Source of the DNA: Pseudomonas anguilliseptica
GTDB lineage: Bacteria; Pseudomonadota; Gammaproteobacteria; Pseudomonadales; Pseudomonadaceae
Direction of reading: 5' to 3'
Length of the DNA: 64,000 nucleotides
Assembly (NCBI RefSeq): GCF_021375795.1
Contig: NZ_JAEIOI010000001.1
Span: forward strand, 248,001-312,000
The position numbers and the translations under genes were made by a program. The notes beneath the pieces are model-generated. The model was given only the letters and a program-made list of their open reading frames with translations, had not been told where the DNA came from and made no database searches. The stretch's first letter is position 1; every line of letters starts with the position of its first letter. Positions 34,579 through 43,171 of the stretch are shown here, in pieces.

Positions 34579-35232
34579 TCAGGGTTTGAAGCTGCGCGCA
34601 TCCTTGGCCCACACATCTAGCGCCGGCTTGATGTCCTTGAGGCGCAACTGGGTGCTGTCATTCTCCAGCTGCAGGCCATGGCCTTTGCGCACCACGCGGG
34701 CCATCGGCTGGCTGTTGCGGGCTTCGATGACCTCCAGTTCGACATAGATCTCCGTGTTCAGATCGCGAGTACCGGCGGCGGTGCTGGCTGCAGCGGCCAG
34801 CAGGGCGACCGGCACCACTTCATAGACCTTGAGCCCTTCCGGTGACAGGTTCACCGCCGTAATGGCCGAGCGCAGTACCAGGGTGTCGGTATCGGGGTAC
34901 TCGACAATTCGCAGCCGCCCGGCGAGCTCCAGGCGCATGGCCTGCTGCAGATAGAGGGCGATTTCGTCCAGGGTCTGCTGGCTGACCTGGGCATCGGGTG
35001 TTGGTGCCGGGTAGAACAGCGGCCGCTCCACCAGCACCGAACGGTAGTTCTCCGGCTTGAAGTCCGGTGAGACCCAGCGCATCACAGGTGCGCCGCTGGC
35101 CGATTGCGCCGGTTGCAGCTGCGAGTAGTCGCTGAGAAACCCTGAATACTGCGACGGGGTGGGCGTTTGGCTGGCGCAACCGACCAGCAGCAGGGTGGCG
35201 GACAGGGCAAGAACGGGGGCAGTGAGCTTCAT
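34579..35232 (-). CDS. DUF3313-type lipoprotein
   Basis: A 217-residue lipoprotein with lipobox LVGC (Cys19) and the DUF3313 pattern: YSGFLSDYSQLQP, then WVSPDFKPENYRSVLVERPL and a C-terminal TEIYVELEVIEARNSQPMARVVRKG. The family is widespread in the envelope of gammaproteobacteria with no defined function. It is likely anchored in the outer membrane. No operon partner. Confidence 0.85.
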   Translation of the reverse strand: MKLTAPVLALSATLLLVGCASQTPTPSQYSGFLSDYSQLQPAQSASGAPVMRWVSPDFKPENYRSVLVERPLFYPAPTPDAQVSQQTLDEIALYLQQAMRLELAGRLRIVEYPDTDTLVLRSAITAVNLSPEGLKVYEVVPVALLAAAASTAAGTRDLNTEIYVELEVIEARNSQPMARVVRKGHGLQLENDSTQLRLKDIKPALDVWAKDARSFKP

Positions 35233-35298
35233 CGCAGCGGCCTTGATTGGGGACAGTTGCCTAACTGTAGACCAGCCTTGAGCCCTGTTCTGCGTGGG

Positions 35299-36237
35299 TT
35301 AGTTGCGCCGGAAGACCAGGGCCTTGAGGGCGCTGTCCGGCTGGCTGTCGGGGAACTCCGGCGGGTTGGCCAGGCGTTCGCAAAAGCGCAGGCTTGGTGC
35401 TTCATCGGCCATGGCCTGGATCAGATAATCCGGGCCAATTTCCGGCTCGTTACTGCAGGCCAATACCACGCCGTTGGCATTCAACAGCTCGGGCAGGCGA
35501 CGCAGCACCTTTGGGTAATCCTTGCTCAGTACAAAGCTGCCGCGCTGGAAGGAGGGCGGGTCGATGATGATCAGGTCATAGGGACCGTACTTGGCCACTT
35601 TGCCCCAGGACTTGAACAGGTCATGGCCGAGAAACACCACCTGGCTGAGATCGTGCTGGTTCAGCCGATGATTATCGCGACCCCGACTGAGCGCGGCTCG
35701 GGCCATGTCCAGATTGACCACCTGATGTGCGCCGCCAGCCAGTGCTGCCACCGAGAAGCCGCAGGTGTAGGCGAACAGGTTGAGCACGCGCTTGCCCGCC
35801 GCCTGGGCCTGCACCCATTGGCGGCCATAGCGCATGTCGAGAAACAGCCCGCTGTTCTGCTTTTTGCCTAGGTCGAGGCGATAGTGCAGGCCGTGCTCAC
35901 AGATATCCCAGTGCTCGACCGGCTCGCCGAGCAGCCACTGGGTCGGGCTTTCCGGCAGGTAGCGCAGTTGCAGCAACAGGCTGTGTGCGCCGCTCTGCTG
36001 CCAGGCGGCGGATTGGCCGAGATCGAGCAGCATCTGCTGCAGTGCGGCCAGTTCGGCATCGCTTACTGGCTTGAACAGCGCCACCAGCAACACGCCTTGC
36101 AGCCAGTCCACGGTGATCTGCTCCAGGCCCGGCCAGCAGCGACCACGACCGTGAAACAGCCGACGGGTTTCGCTGGGCGCTGCCGATAGGGCATCAAGCA
36201 GGTGTTGCTGCAGGGTGGCAAGGGCGGTTGGATGCAT
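35299..36237 (-). CDS. RlmI/RlmK-like SAM-dependent methyltransferase
   Basis: A 312-residue class I methyltransferase. SAM-binding motif I reads VLNLFAYTCGFSVAALAGGA, with the acidic residue in VVNLDMARAAL, and motif IV is DLIIIDPPSFQRG. This DPPSF pattern and the overall layout are those of RlmI/RlmK-type 23S rRNA methyltransferases, but an N-terminal PUA domain is not evident. The substrate is probably rRNA, by similarity only. An upstream extension to 36288 is open, but ATG 36237 gives a better-fitting N-terminus. Confidence 0.85.
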   Translation of the reverse strand: MHPTALATLQQHLLDALSAAPSETRRLFHGRGRCWPGLEQITVDWLQGVLLVALFKPVSDAELAALQQMLLDLGQSAAWQQSGAHSLLLQLRYLPESPTQWLLGEPVEHWDICEHGLHYRLDLGKKQNSGLFLDMRYGRQWVQAQAAGKRVLNLFAYTCGFSVAALAGGAHQVVNLDMARAALSRGRDNHRLNQHDLSQVVFLGHDLFKSWGKVAKYGPYDLIIIDPPSFQRGSFVLSKDYPKVLRRLPELLNANGVVLACSNEPEIGPDYLIQAMADEAPSLRFCERLANPPEFPDSQPDSALKALVFRRN

Positions 36238-36386
36238 GGTCAGGGCCTGTTTGCGGGGCGGGGATTTTAACAGGCCGGCCATAACCATCGCCTGCTTCGA
36301 TAGTTTCTATCGTCAATCGCGTTTGGCATTCGCCTGGCCGAGTGCCTAGCATTGCCTTCTCTTTCAACCGCATTTAAGGAACGACC

Positions 36387-36989
36387 ATGCACATCGACGA
36401 AGCCATCCGCAGCCGCCGCGCCGTCAAGGGTTATGACCCGGCTTTCACCCTGAGCGAGGCCGAGAAGGATGAACTGCTGCAACTGGCGCTGCTGGCACCG
36501 TCGGCGTTCAATCTGCAGCATGTACGCCTGGTCGAAGTCAGTGATCCGGCACTGCGTCAGCAACTGCGCGAAGTGGCCTGGGGCCAGGCGCAGGTGACCG
36601 ATGCGTCGATGCTGGTGGTGGTGTGCGCGCAACTCGACAGCTGGCAGCAGAATGTCGGTCGCGTCTGGGAAGGCGCGCCGCAAGAAGTGCAGGCCTATAT
36701 GGCCGGCGCCATCGACACCTACTACCGTGACAAACCGCAGGTGCAGCGTGATGAAACCATGCGCAGCTGTGGCCTACTGGCGCAGACCCTGATGCTCGCC
36801 GCACGCGGCAAGGGCCTGGATTCCTGCCCGATGGACGGCTTTGATTTCGATGCGGTGGGCAAGTTGATCAACCTGCCTGAAAACCATGTGATCGCCCTGA
36901 TGGTCGCCGTCGGCAAGAAGACCATTGAACCCAAGCCGCGTATCGGCAAGCTGCCGTACAACGAAGTGGTGTTGCGCAACCGCTTCTGA
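36387..36989 (+). CDS. Nitroreductase-family flavoprotein
   Basis: A 200-residue FMN-dependent oxidoreductase with the family N-terminus RSRRAVKGYDPAFTL, the FMN-binding LLAPSAFNLQHVR, and a C-terminal NLPENHVIALMVAVGKK. Such enzymes reduce nitroaromatics, quinones or flavins with NAD(P)H; the natural substrate is unknown. Preceded by TAAGGAA eight bases before ATG. A nitroreductase occupies the same relative position near pckA in P. aeruginosa. Confidence 0.92.
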   Translation: MHIDEAIRSRRAVKGYDPAFTLSEAEKDELLQLALLAPSAFNLQHVRLVEVSDPALRQQLREVAWGQAQVTDASMLVVVCAQLDSWQQNVGRVWEGAPQEVQAYMAGAIDTYYRDKPQVQRDETMRSCGLLAQTLMLAARGKGLDSCPMDGFDFDAVGKLINLPENHVIALMVAVGKKTIEPKPRIGKLPYNEVVLRNRF

Positions 36990-37164
36990 TTGCCAGGCAG
37001 ATGGTTGCGCGCTTCGGTCATTTTTCAGCTATCACTGTGGTCAGTCTGCGGCTGTTCACACCACTAAAGGTTGGATGGCAAACGCGTTGTAGGGGGGGAA
37101 TCTGGCGGGCATACGGGGGCTACACATGGCCCCGCAGCCATAACAAGAAGCCTGAGGAGCCCCC

Positions 37165-38655
37165 ATGTCTGCCGAACATCTGGATGTATTGATCATTGGT
37201 GCCGGTCTGTCCGGCATCGGTGCTGCCTACCACCTGATGAAGCACTGCCCCGGCAAGCGCTTTGCCATCCTCGAAGGCCGCGCAGCATTGGGCGGCACCT
37301 GGGACCTGTTCCGCTATCCGGGCATTCGTTCCGACTCTGATATGTTCACCCTCGGCTACAACTTCAAACCCTGGACCAACCCGCTGGCGATTGCCGATGG
37401 CCCGTCGATCCGCAGCTACATCGAGGAAACGGCCGAGGAAAACGGTATTCAGGAGAAGATCCGCTTCCGCCACAAGGTGCTCAAGGCCGACTGGTGCAGC
37501 GAGCGCGCTATCTGGACCTTACAGGTGCAGTGCGGCGATGAACCGGAGCCGATCAAACTGAGCTGTCAGCACCTGCTGATGTGCACCGGCTATTACCGCT
37601 ACGAAGCGGGTTACACCCCCGAGTTCAAAGACCGCGAACAGTTCCAGGGTGACTTTATCCACCCGCAGTTGTGGCCGGAAAACTTTGATTACAGCGGCAA
37701 GAACGTGGTGGTCATCGGCAGCGGTGCGACTGCCGTGACCCTGGTGCCGGCGATGACCGACAAGGCCAGGCACGTGACCATGCTGCAACGCTCACCGACC
37801 TATGTGGTGAGCTTGCCGCAGGGCGATCCGATCTCTGACGTGCTGCGCAAGTTCTTGCCAGAAACCTGGGTCTATCGTCTGGCGCGCACCCGTCAGGTGG
37901 CGATACAGCTGGGTTTCTACAAGCTCGCCAAGGCCTTCCCCAACCTGGTGCGCAAGGCGTTGCTGGGCCTGGCTCGGCATCAGCTGGGTAAGGATTTCGA
38001 CATGCGCCACTTCAGCCCGCGTTACAAACCCTGGGATGAGCGAGTCTGCACGGTACCCAACGGCGATCTGTTCAAGGTGCTGCGCAATGGCAAGGCCTCG
38101 GTGGTCACCGAGCATATCGACGGCTTTACCGCCAAGGGCATTCGCCTGAAATCCGGCGAGGAGCTACCGGCAGATGTGATCATCAGCGCCACTGGTCTGG
38201 AGTTGCAGTTGTTTGGTGGTATGCAGGTGGCGGTCGACGGGCAGCCGTTCGACGCGTCCAAGAGCATGGGCTACCGCGGCATCATGCTGCGCGACCTACC
38301 CAATGCCGCCGTGGTGCTGGGCTACACCAACGCCAGCTGGACGCTCAAAGCCGACCTTTCCAGCGAATACTTCTGCCGGCTGATTAACCACATGGACGCC
38401 ACTGGTATGCGCCAATGCACCCCGCGCGACAGTACGCGGCAGGTTAAAGAGGCACCCTTCCTCGATCTGGCGTCCGGCTATATCCAGCGCGCCGCCGACA
38501 GGATCCCTACCCAGGGTGATCGTGCGCCGTGGAAGCTCTACCAGAACTACCTGCTCGACCTGGCGCTGCTGCGCTATGGCAAGGTGGAAGACGGCTACCT
38601 GGAGTTCAGCTCACCGCATGTCGGCGAATCTACTGCAACGGCTACAGCGGTCTAG
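37165..38655 (+). CDS. Flavin-containing (Baeyer-Villiger type) monooxygenase
   Basis: A 496-residue FAD/NADPH enzyme. The FAD-binding Rossmann motif GAGLSGIG is at about residue 12 and a second nucleotide motif, GSGATAVTL, at about residue 180. Between them is FQGDFIHPQLWP, which matches the Baeyer-Villiger fingerprint FxGxxxHxxxWP. GGTWDLFRYPGIRSDSDMFT is also characteristic. It probably oxidises ketones or related substrates; the specific one is unknown. Monocistronic, with GAGGAG before the ATG. Confidence 0.93.
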   Translation: MSAEHLDVLIIGAGLSGIGAAYHLMKHCPGKRFAILEGRAALGGTWDLFRYPGIRSDSDMFTLGYNFKPWTNPLAIADGPSIRSYIEETAEENGIQEKIRFRHKVLKADWCSERAIWTLQVQCGDEPEPIKLSCQHLLMCTGYYRYEAGYTPEFKDREQFQGDFIHPQLWPENFDYSGKNVVVIGSGATAVTLVPAMTDKARHVTMLQRSPTYVVSLPQGDPISDVLRKFLPETWVYRLARTRQVAIQLGFYKLAKAFPNLVRKALLGLARHQLGKDFDMRHFSPRYKPWDERVCTVPNGDLFKVLRNGKASVVTEHIDGFTAKGIRLKSGEELPADVIISATGLELQLFGGMQVAVDGQPFDASKSMGYRGIMLRDLPNAAVVLGYTNASWTLKADLSSEYFCRLINHMDATGMRQCTPRDSTRQVKEAPFLDLASGYIQRAADRIPTQGDRAPWKLYQNYLLDLALLRYGKVEDGYLEFSSPHVGESTATATAV

Positions 38656-38835
38656 ACTGGAGGGCAATGTAAGCCAAACGCTATAGCCGCCTGACGCGTT
38701 ACGCCTACAGAGATGTGGCCATTTGCCGCTTTGGTGGATTGGCAGAAGGCCACTATGCTTTTGTGACAGCTTTCACGGATGAATGGCCGCTATGCCGGCT
38801 GCTGTCACAAAGGAGTCCTCTAGAGGATGAAAAGA

Positions 38836-39006
38836 ATGGAATCGCTTCAGCAAGAGCAACGCTACCTGCCTGAACTGCGGGCGCATATCGACAAGTTGCT
38901 GGCCAAGGGCTGGGTGATCGCTGATCGCAACCCCTTGACCCTGCAGTCCGGGCGCAAGACCTACATGGTTGTGCACGGCATGTTGATTGGTGATGCTGCG
39001 TTCTAG
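38836..39006 (+). CDS. Small uncharacterised protein
   Basis: A 56-residue ORF, MESLQQEQRYLPELRAHIDK..., with codon usage like its neighbours and an AGAGG 9 bp before ATG 38836. An in-frame ATG at 38827 would have that site directly against it, so the later start is chosen. It has a charged amphipathic N-terminal half and a TLQSGRKTYMVVHG segment. I do not recognise it. It is followed 23 bp later by a strong terminator, which supports it being expressed. Confidence 0.65.
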   Translation: MESLQQEQRYLPELRAHIDKLLAKGWVIADRNPLTLQSGRKTYMVVHGMLIGDAAF

Positions 39007-39028
39007 CGCCTGCCCCATCGTTTTCCCG

Positions 39029-39064
39029 GGCCACTGTCGACCTCGATCGACAGTGGCCTTTTTT
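39029..39064. terminator. Strong intrinsic terminator
   Basis: GGCCACTGTCGA at 39029-39040 pairs with TCGACAGTGGCC ending at 39058, then a T-run to 39064. It ends the small ORF on the plus strand and lies 12 bp beyond the end of the convergent GGDEF-EAL gene. Confidence 0.92.
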
Positions 39065-39075
39065 GTGGCCGGTGA

Positions 39076-41442
39076 TTAACCCGTATTGCGCGGCAGTTGC
39101 CAGTGGGTCGCCGCCAGCCAGTCGGCAAACGCGGCAGGCGGCAGCGGTTTGCTCAGTAAGTAACCTTGAGCGATATCGCAGCCGAGCTGATCGAGACGGT
39201 CGAGAATGGCTTCGGTTTCCACCCCTTCGGCGACGATCTTGAGATTCATGTTGTGGCCCAACTCGATGGTCGAGCGGACGATGATGTCGTCGTCGGGATT
39301 GCTCAGCAGGTCCAGCACGAAGGACTTGTCGATCTTCAGCTCATGCACCGGCAGCCGCTTGAGTTGAGCCATGCTTGAGTAACCCGTGCCGTAGTCGTCG
39401 ATCGATAGCTGCACCCCCAATTCGCATAATTCCTGCAGTTGTCCCATGGCCAGCTCCGGGTCTGCCATCACCGCGCTTTCAGTGATTTCCACGATCAGGG
39501 CAGATGGCGGCACGCCATGCTCGGCCAGTTGCGCGGCGATAAAACCGGCAAAGCCGGGATCGGCCAGATCCAGTGCGGAGATATTGATCGCTGTCTTCAG
39601 GTCCAAGCCCTGCTCCTGCCAGGCGCGACTCTGCGCCACCGCAGTGCGCACCACCCAGCGCGTGAGGGCGCAGACGTTGCCGGTCTGTTCGGCCAGGGGG
39701 ATAAATTCGTCCGGCGGAATAAACCCGTGCACCGGGTGAATCCAGCGCACCAGGCATTCCACGCCATACAGGCTGCGCGCGCGGATATTCAGTTTGGGCT
39801 GGAAGTACAGGCTGAGTTGACCGCCTTCCACCGCGCCTTTCAGTTCGCTCATCAATGCCAGGCGCAGCAGGCTGTGACGGTCCAGCTCGGGGCGGTAAAG
39901 GGCGTAGGGGGAGCGCTGCTGTTTGCCTAGGTACATCGCCACTTCGGCATGCTGCAGCAGGCTGCCGGCGCTTTCACCGTGATCCGGATACAGGGCGATG
40001 CCAATCGTGGCGTTGAGGGTCATGCTGATGCCGCGTACAGCAAAGGGTTCGTGCAAGGCCGTGCGGTAATGCTCGGCCGCGGGTATCAGCCAGCCCGGCT
40101 GGCAGGGGCTGATCAGCAACGCAAACTCGTCACCGCCCAGGCGTGCCAGCTGCTCGCCTGGACGCAGCAGCGTTTGCAGGCGTCCAGCAAGCTGGCACAG
40201 CAGAAGGTCGCCGGCATCATGGCCGAGGGTGTCGTTAAGGTCCTTGAAGTTATCCAGGTCCATCAGCAGTACGGCGACGCCTGCGTCTGGCGGGCACTGC
40301 GTCAGGGCCTGTTGCAGCTGGGCAACAAAGCGGTTGCGGTTGGCCAGTTCTGTCAGCGGGTCGCGGTAGGCGAGAAAACTGATGGTGGTTTCGCGCTCGG
40401 CAATGCCTTGCTGCATGGCGACGAATTCGCGGGCAAGCAGGCCGACCTCGCCACTGGCCTGGGTCGCCGGCACTTGCATCGCCACCTGATAGTCGCCGCT
40501 GGCGATGCGTCGCACGTTGTCGACCATCTGACTCAGCGGCCGGCTGACGGTATTGGCGATCCATAGCGCGCCGAGACCAGCCAGCAGCAAAGCGATGGCG
40601 AAGATGGCGGCCAGCTGCCATTGCAGTGGCTGGTAGTCGGCCAGCTCGGCGGACAGCGAGCGCATCAGTAGCACCTGCAATTCGCTGCTGGTGCCGCTCA
40701 GCGGCGCCCGCAGGGCAACCTGCTCCAGGCCCTGCAGGTCAAAGCGAAATACCCCCTCGGTATTCGTCAGTAACTGGCCGGCCAGTGCCGCTCGTGGCAG
40801 CGCCTGCAGGTTGCTGGCCAGTACCCGGTACTGGCCAGGGCTGCCGTCGAGCAGGGCGACATCGGCGCCGCTCAGGCGTGCCAGGTGCGCAGTGGCCTGA
40901 TCGTCCAGTTCAAAAGCCATCAGCAGCCAGCCCATCAGGTTGGGGCGTGGGGCGAAGATCGGCGTGGCGTTGATATGCAGCACTCGCTCGCCAAACACCA
41001 CCAGGCGGTCGGCGCTTTGCGGATCGTCTGCATCCAGCAGGTCATCCCACGGCAGTGGCGCACCGGGCAGCAGTTCGCCACTGGTGCCTGCCAGAATAAG
41101 CCCCTCGGGGGCGCTGACCAGGGCGAAGCTGGCCTGGCTGCGCGAGGCGAAGGACTCCAGCGCGGCAGACAGCGACTGCGCTTCCTGCTGTGGGCTGGCG
41201 ATCAGGTCGGCGATTTCGCCGAGCAGGGTGAAGTCCTTGGCGATCAGGTCGGCCATGGCGCTCTGCGCCTGCCGCCGGCTCTGCAGCTCGTTGCTCAGTA
41301 CGGCATGGGCGAAGTTCAGCTGTCCGGCCACCTGGCTCAGGGTGTGCTGATAGGTGGAGCGATAGACCAGCGCCAGTAGCAGCAGCATCACCGCCAGCAA
41401 TAGCAGCAGAAAGAAGCCGAGAATCTTGCCGCGCAGGGTCAT
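39076..41442 (-). CDS. Membrane HAMP-GGDEF-EAL c-di-GMP protein
   Basis: A 788-residue protein. Helix 1 (about 7-28), a periplasmic sensor of about 250 residues, helix 2 (about 283-303), HAMP (about 305-357), GGDEF (about 365-525) and EAL (about 540-780). The cyclase site LARLGGDEF is intact, but the I-site position reads RPGE instead of RxxD. The EAL side keeps ECLVRW, VEITES, DDYGTGYSS, LKIDKSF and VAEGVET, so it should bind metal and hydrolyse c-di-GMP. Its ATG overlaps by 4 bp the stop of the cupredoxin-like gene, suggesting that protein feeds a signal to the periplasmic sensor. Confidence 0.93.
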   Translation of the reverse strand: MTLRGKILGFFLLLLLAVMLLLLALVYRSTYQHTLSQVAGQLNFAHAVLSNELQSRRQAQSAMADLIAKDFTLLGEIADLIASPQQEAQSLSAALESFASRSQASFALVSAPEGLILAGTSGELLPGAPLPWDDLLDADDPQSADRLVVFGERVLHINATPIFAPRPNLMGWLLMAFELDDQATAHLARLSGADVALLDGSPGQYRVLASNLQALPRAALAGQLLTNTEGVFRFDLQGLEQVALRAPLSGTSSELQVLLMRSLSAELADYQPLQWQLAAIFAIALLLAGLGALWIANTVSRPLSQMVDNVRRIASGDYQVAMQVPATQASGEVGLLAREFVAMQQGIAERETTISFLAYRDPLTELANRNRFVAQLQQALTQCPPDAGVAVLLMDLDNFKDLNDTLGHDAGDLLLCQLAGRLQTLLRPGEQLARLGGDEFALLISPCQPGWLIPAAEHYRTALHEPFAVRGISMTLNATIGIALYPDHGESAGSLLQHAEVAMYLGKQQRSPYALYRPELDRHSLLRLALMSELKGAVEGGQLSLYFQPKLNIRARSLYGVECLVRWIHPVHGFIPPDEFIPLAEQTGNVCALTRWVVRTAVAQSRAWQEQGLDLKTAINISALDLADPGFAGFIAAQLAEHGVPPSALIVEITESAVMADPELAMGQLQELCELGVQLSIDDYGTGYSSMAQLKRLPVHELKIDKSFVLDLLSNPDDDIIVRSTIELGHNMNLKIVAEGVETEAILDRLDQLGCDIAQGYLLSKPLPPAAFADWLAATHWQLPRNTG

Positions 41443-42083
41443 GAGGCGTAGTCACGTTTGGCCGTGGGGCGGGTTTTGGGCTCTTGCGGGCGTGGGTCGC
41501 GCTTCAGCGCGCCGGTGAGTTGCCAGGTCAAGGTGCCGTCGCTGGGTACGGCGCGGCTCAGGGCTTCCTGCGGATCGGCGATGCGCGGGTGCCAGAGTTG
41601 CAGAGTTTGCCCAGCGGCAGCGTCGAATTGCAGGCTGGCCTTGCCCTGCTTGTCGGTTTGAGCGAACCAAGGGGTGTCGAGCACCAGAATAAAGCCGAGC
41701 ATCCAGTCATGGATATTGCAGCCCAGGGTGACCAGGCCAGGCTGATCGAAACGCATCTCCTGTGGTGCGGCCTTCTGTTGGTGCAGGCGCAGTTCGAAGC
41801 GCTTGGCCGGGGAGAAGGAATAGACGTGGTGGTTGATCGGGTCGGAGTTGGGAAAGCTCACCGTGGTGCCGACCTGCACCGGCAGAACATAGGGGGTGAA
41901 CTGGCGCTGCTGCTGGTCCATCACCGCAGTAGCGGGTTGGCTTTGTGCCGGGCCGGGTTCGATCCACAGCACGGCGTCGCTGAGCGGTTGGCCCTGATTA
42001 TCGAGCAGCATGACCTCAAGACTTTGGGCCTGCGCCAGTGTGCCCAGCAGCACCAACAGCAGCGCCAACGCCGATTTCAACAT
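41439..42083 (-). CDS. MauL-like cupredoxin-type periplasmic protein
   Basis: A 214-residue exported protein (signal peptide MLKSALALLLVLLGTLAQA). The body resembles the methylamine-utilisation/plastocyanin-like family: VGTTVSFPNSDPINHHVYSF and LVTLGCNIHDWMLGF, which supply the His, Cys, His and Met of a type 1 copper site. A C-terminal beta-rich segment and a basic tail follow. It may bind copper and carry electrons or act as a sensor. It is coupled to the downstream GGDEF-EAL gene by a 4-bp overlap. Confidence 0.85.
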   Translation of the reverse strand: MLKSALALLLVLLGTLAQAQSLEVMLLDNQGQPLSDAVLWIEPGPAQSQPATAVMDQQQRQFTPYVLPVQVGTTVSFPNSDPINHHVYSFSPAKRFELRLHQQKAAPQEMRFDQPGLVTLGCNIHDWMLGFILVLDTPWFAQTDKQGKASLQFDAAAGQTLQLWHPRIADPQEALSRAVPSDGTLTWQLTGALKRDPRPQEPKTRPTAKRDYAS

Positions 42084-42151
42084 GATCGATTCCCCAAGAC
42101 CGCACGACAGTAGCCGTCAGTATAGGAAGGCTTTGTCCGGCTGCTGGACGC

Positions 42152-43051
42152 TCAGCGCTGACCGATGTGCTGGATCTGTTCAATCAGCCACTGCAGCGCC
42201 GGGTCACGCTGGCGCTGGGCCAGGCTGACAATTTCCAGGTGAAACGGGCCAAGGGCGAATGGCAACTCGAACAGTTGCAGCGGCAGCAGGCTGGCGAAGT
42301 GGCGTGCCAGCTGAGTCGGCAACACGGCGGCCAGCTCGCTGCTGGCGACGATATGCGCGGCTTGCAGGTAATTGGGCGTGGTGTAGAGGATTTCCCGACA
42401 CAACCCCTGCTCCCCCAGCCATTGGTCGACCATGCCACGCGTCTGACCGCCGTGTACCCACAGGTGGCGCAGCTGCAGAAAGGTCGGCAGGTCCATGGGT
42501 TGGTTGCCCAGCGGGTGGTCGCGGCGCAGCGCCAGTTGTAGGGTTTCGCTCATCCAATGCTGGCGGGCAAAGCGCGCGGGGATGTCCTCGAAACGCCCCA
42601 GCACCAGGTCCAGCTCGCCCTTGTCCAGTGCTTCGGCCGGCAGGCTTGGGCTCAGGTGGCGGATATCGATGCGCATGCCGGGAGCCTGCTGGCTGAGTTG
42701 TTCAAGCAGGCGTGGCATGCAGATCAGCTCGACATAGTCAGTGACGGCGATGCTGAAGTGCTGACGGCTGCTGGCGGGGTCGAACACGTCGCCGGCACTC
42801 AGGCTCTGTTCCAGTTGCTGCAGGGCCGCGCGGATCGGCGTTTCCAGCGCCTGGGCGCGCGGCGTGGGTTGCATGCTGCGGCCCACCCGCACCAGCAGCG
42901 GATCGCCGAGCAATTCGCGCAGGCGATTCAGCGCGTTGCTCACCGCCGGCTGGCTCAGGGCCAGGCGCTCAGCCGCGCGGGAAACGTTCTGCTCCCGCAT
43001 CAGCGCATCGAACACGCGCAACAGGTTGAGATCAAAGGTCGAAAAATTCAT
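42152..43051 (-). CDS. LysR-family transcriptional regulator
   Basis: A 299-residue regulator starting MNFSTFDLNLLRVFDALMRE. The winged helix-turn-helix is at residues 5-65 (NVSRAAERLALSQPAVSNALNRLRELLGD), followed by a substrate-binding domain (about 90-295). The pattern is that of the NodD/PA-type LysR subgroup. It is divergent from the acyl-CoA catabolic genes, so it is the likely local regulator, responding to a pathway metabolite. The open frame continues upstream to 44071 through antisense sequence; ATG 43051 gives the true family N-terminus. Confidence 0.93.
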   Translation of the reverse strand: MNFSTFDLNLLRVFDALMREQNVSRAAERLALSQPAVSNALNRLRELLGDPLLVRVGRSMQPTPRAQALETPIRAALQQLEQSLSAGDVFDPASSRQHFSIAVTDYVELICMPRLLEQLSQQAPGMRIDIRHLSPSLPAEALDKGELDLVLGRFEDIPARFARQHWMSETLQLALRRDHPLGNQPMDLPTFLQLRHLWVHGGQTRGMVDQWLGEQGLCREILYTTPNYLQAAHIVASSELAAVLPTQLARHFASLLPLQLFELPFALGPFHLEIVSLAQRQRDPALQWLIEQIQHIGQR

Positions 43052-43171
43052 CTGCTGAATACGACTTATCACAAGACTAAATTTCAAAAATAGTAGCGCC
43101 TTGCTTAAGGTGGCTGGCGAATTTTCTTTGCAGCACAGGCATTTCATTCGGCACCAACTAGAGGAGTGGGC

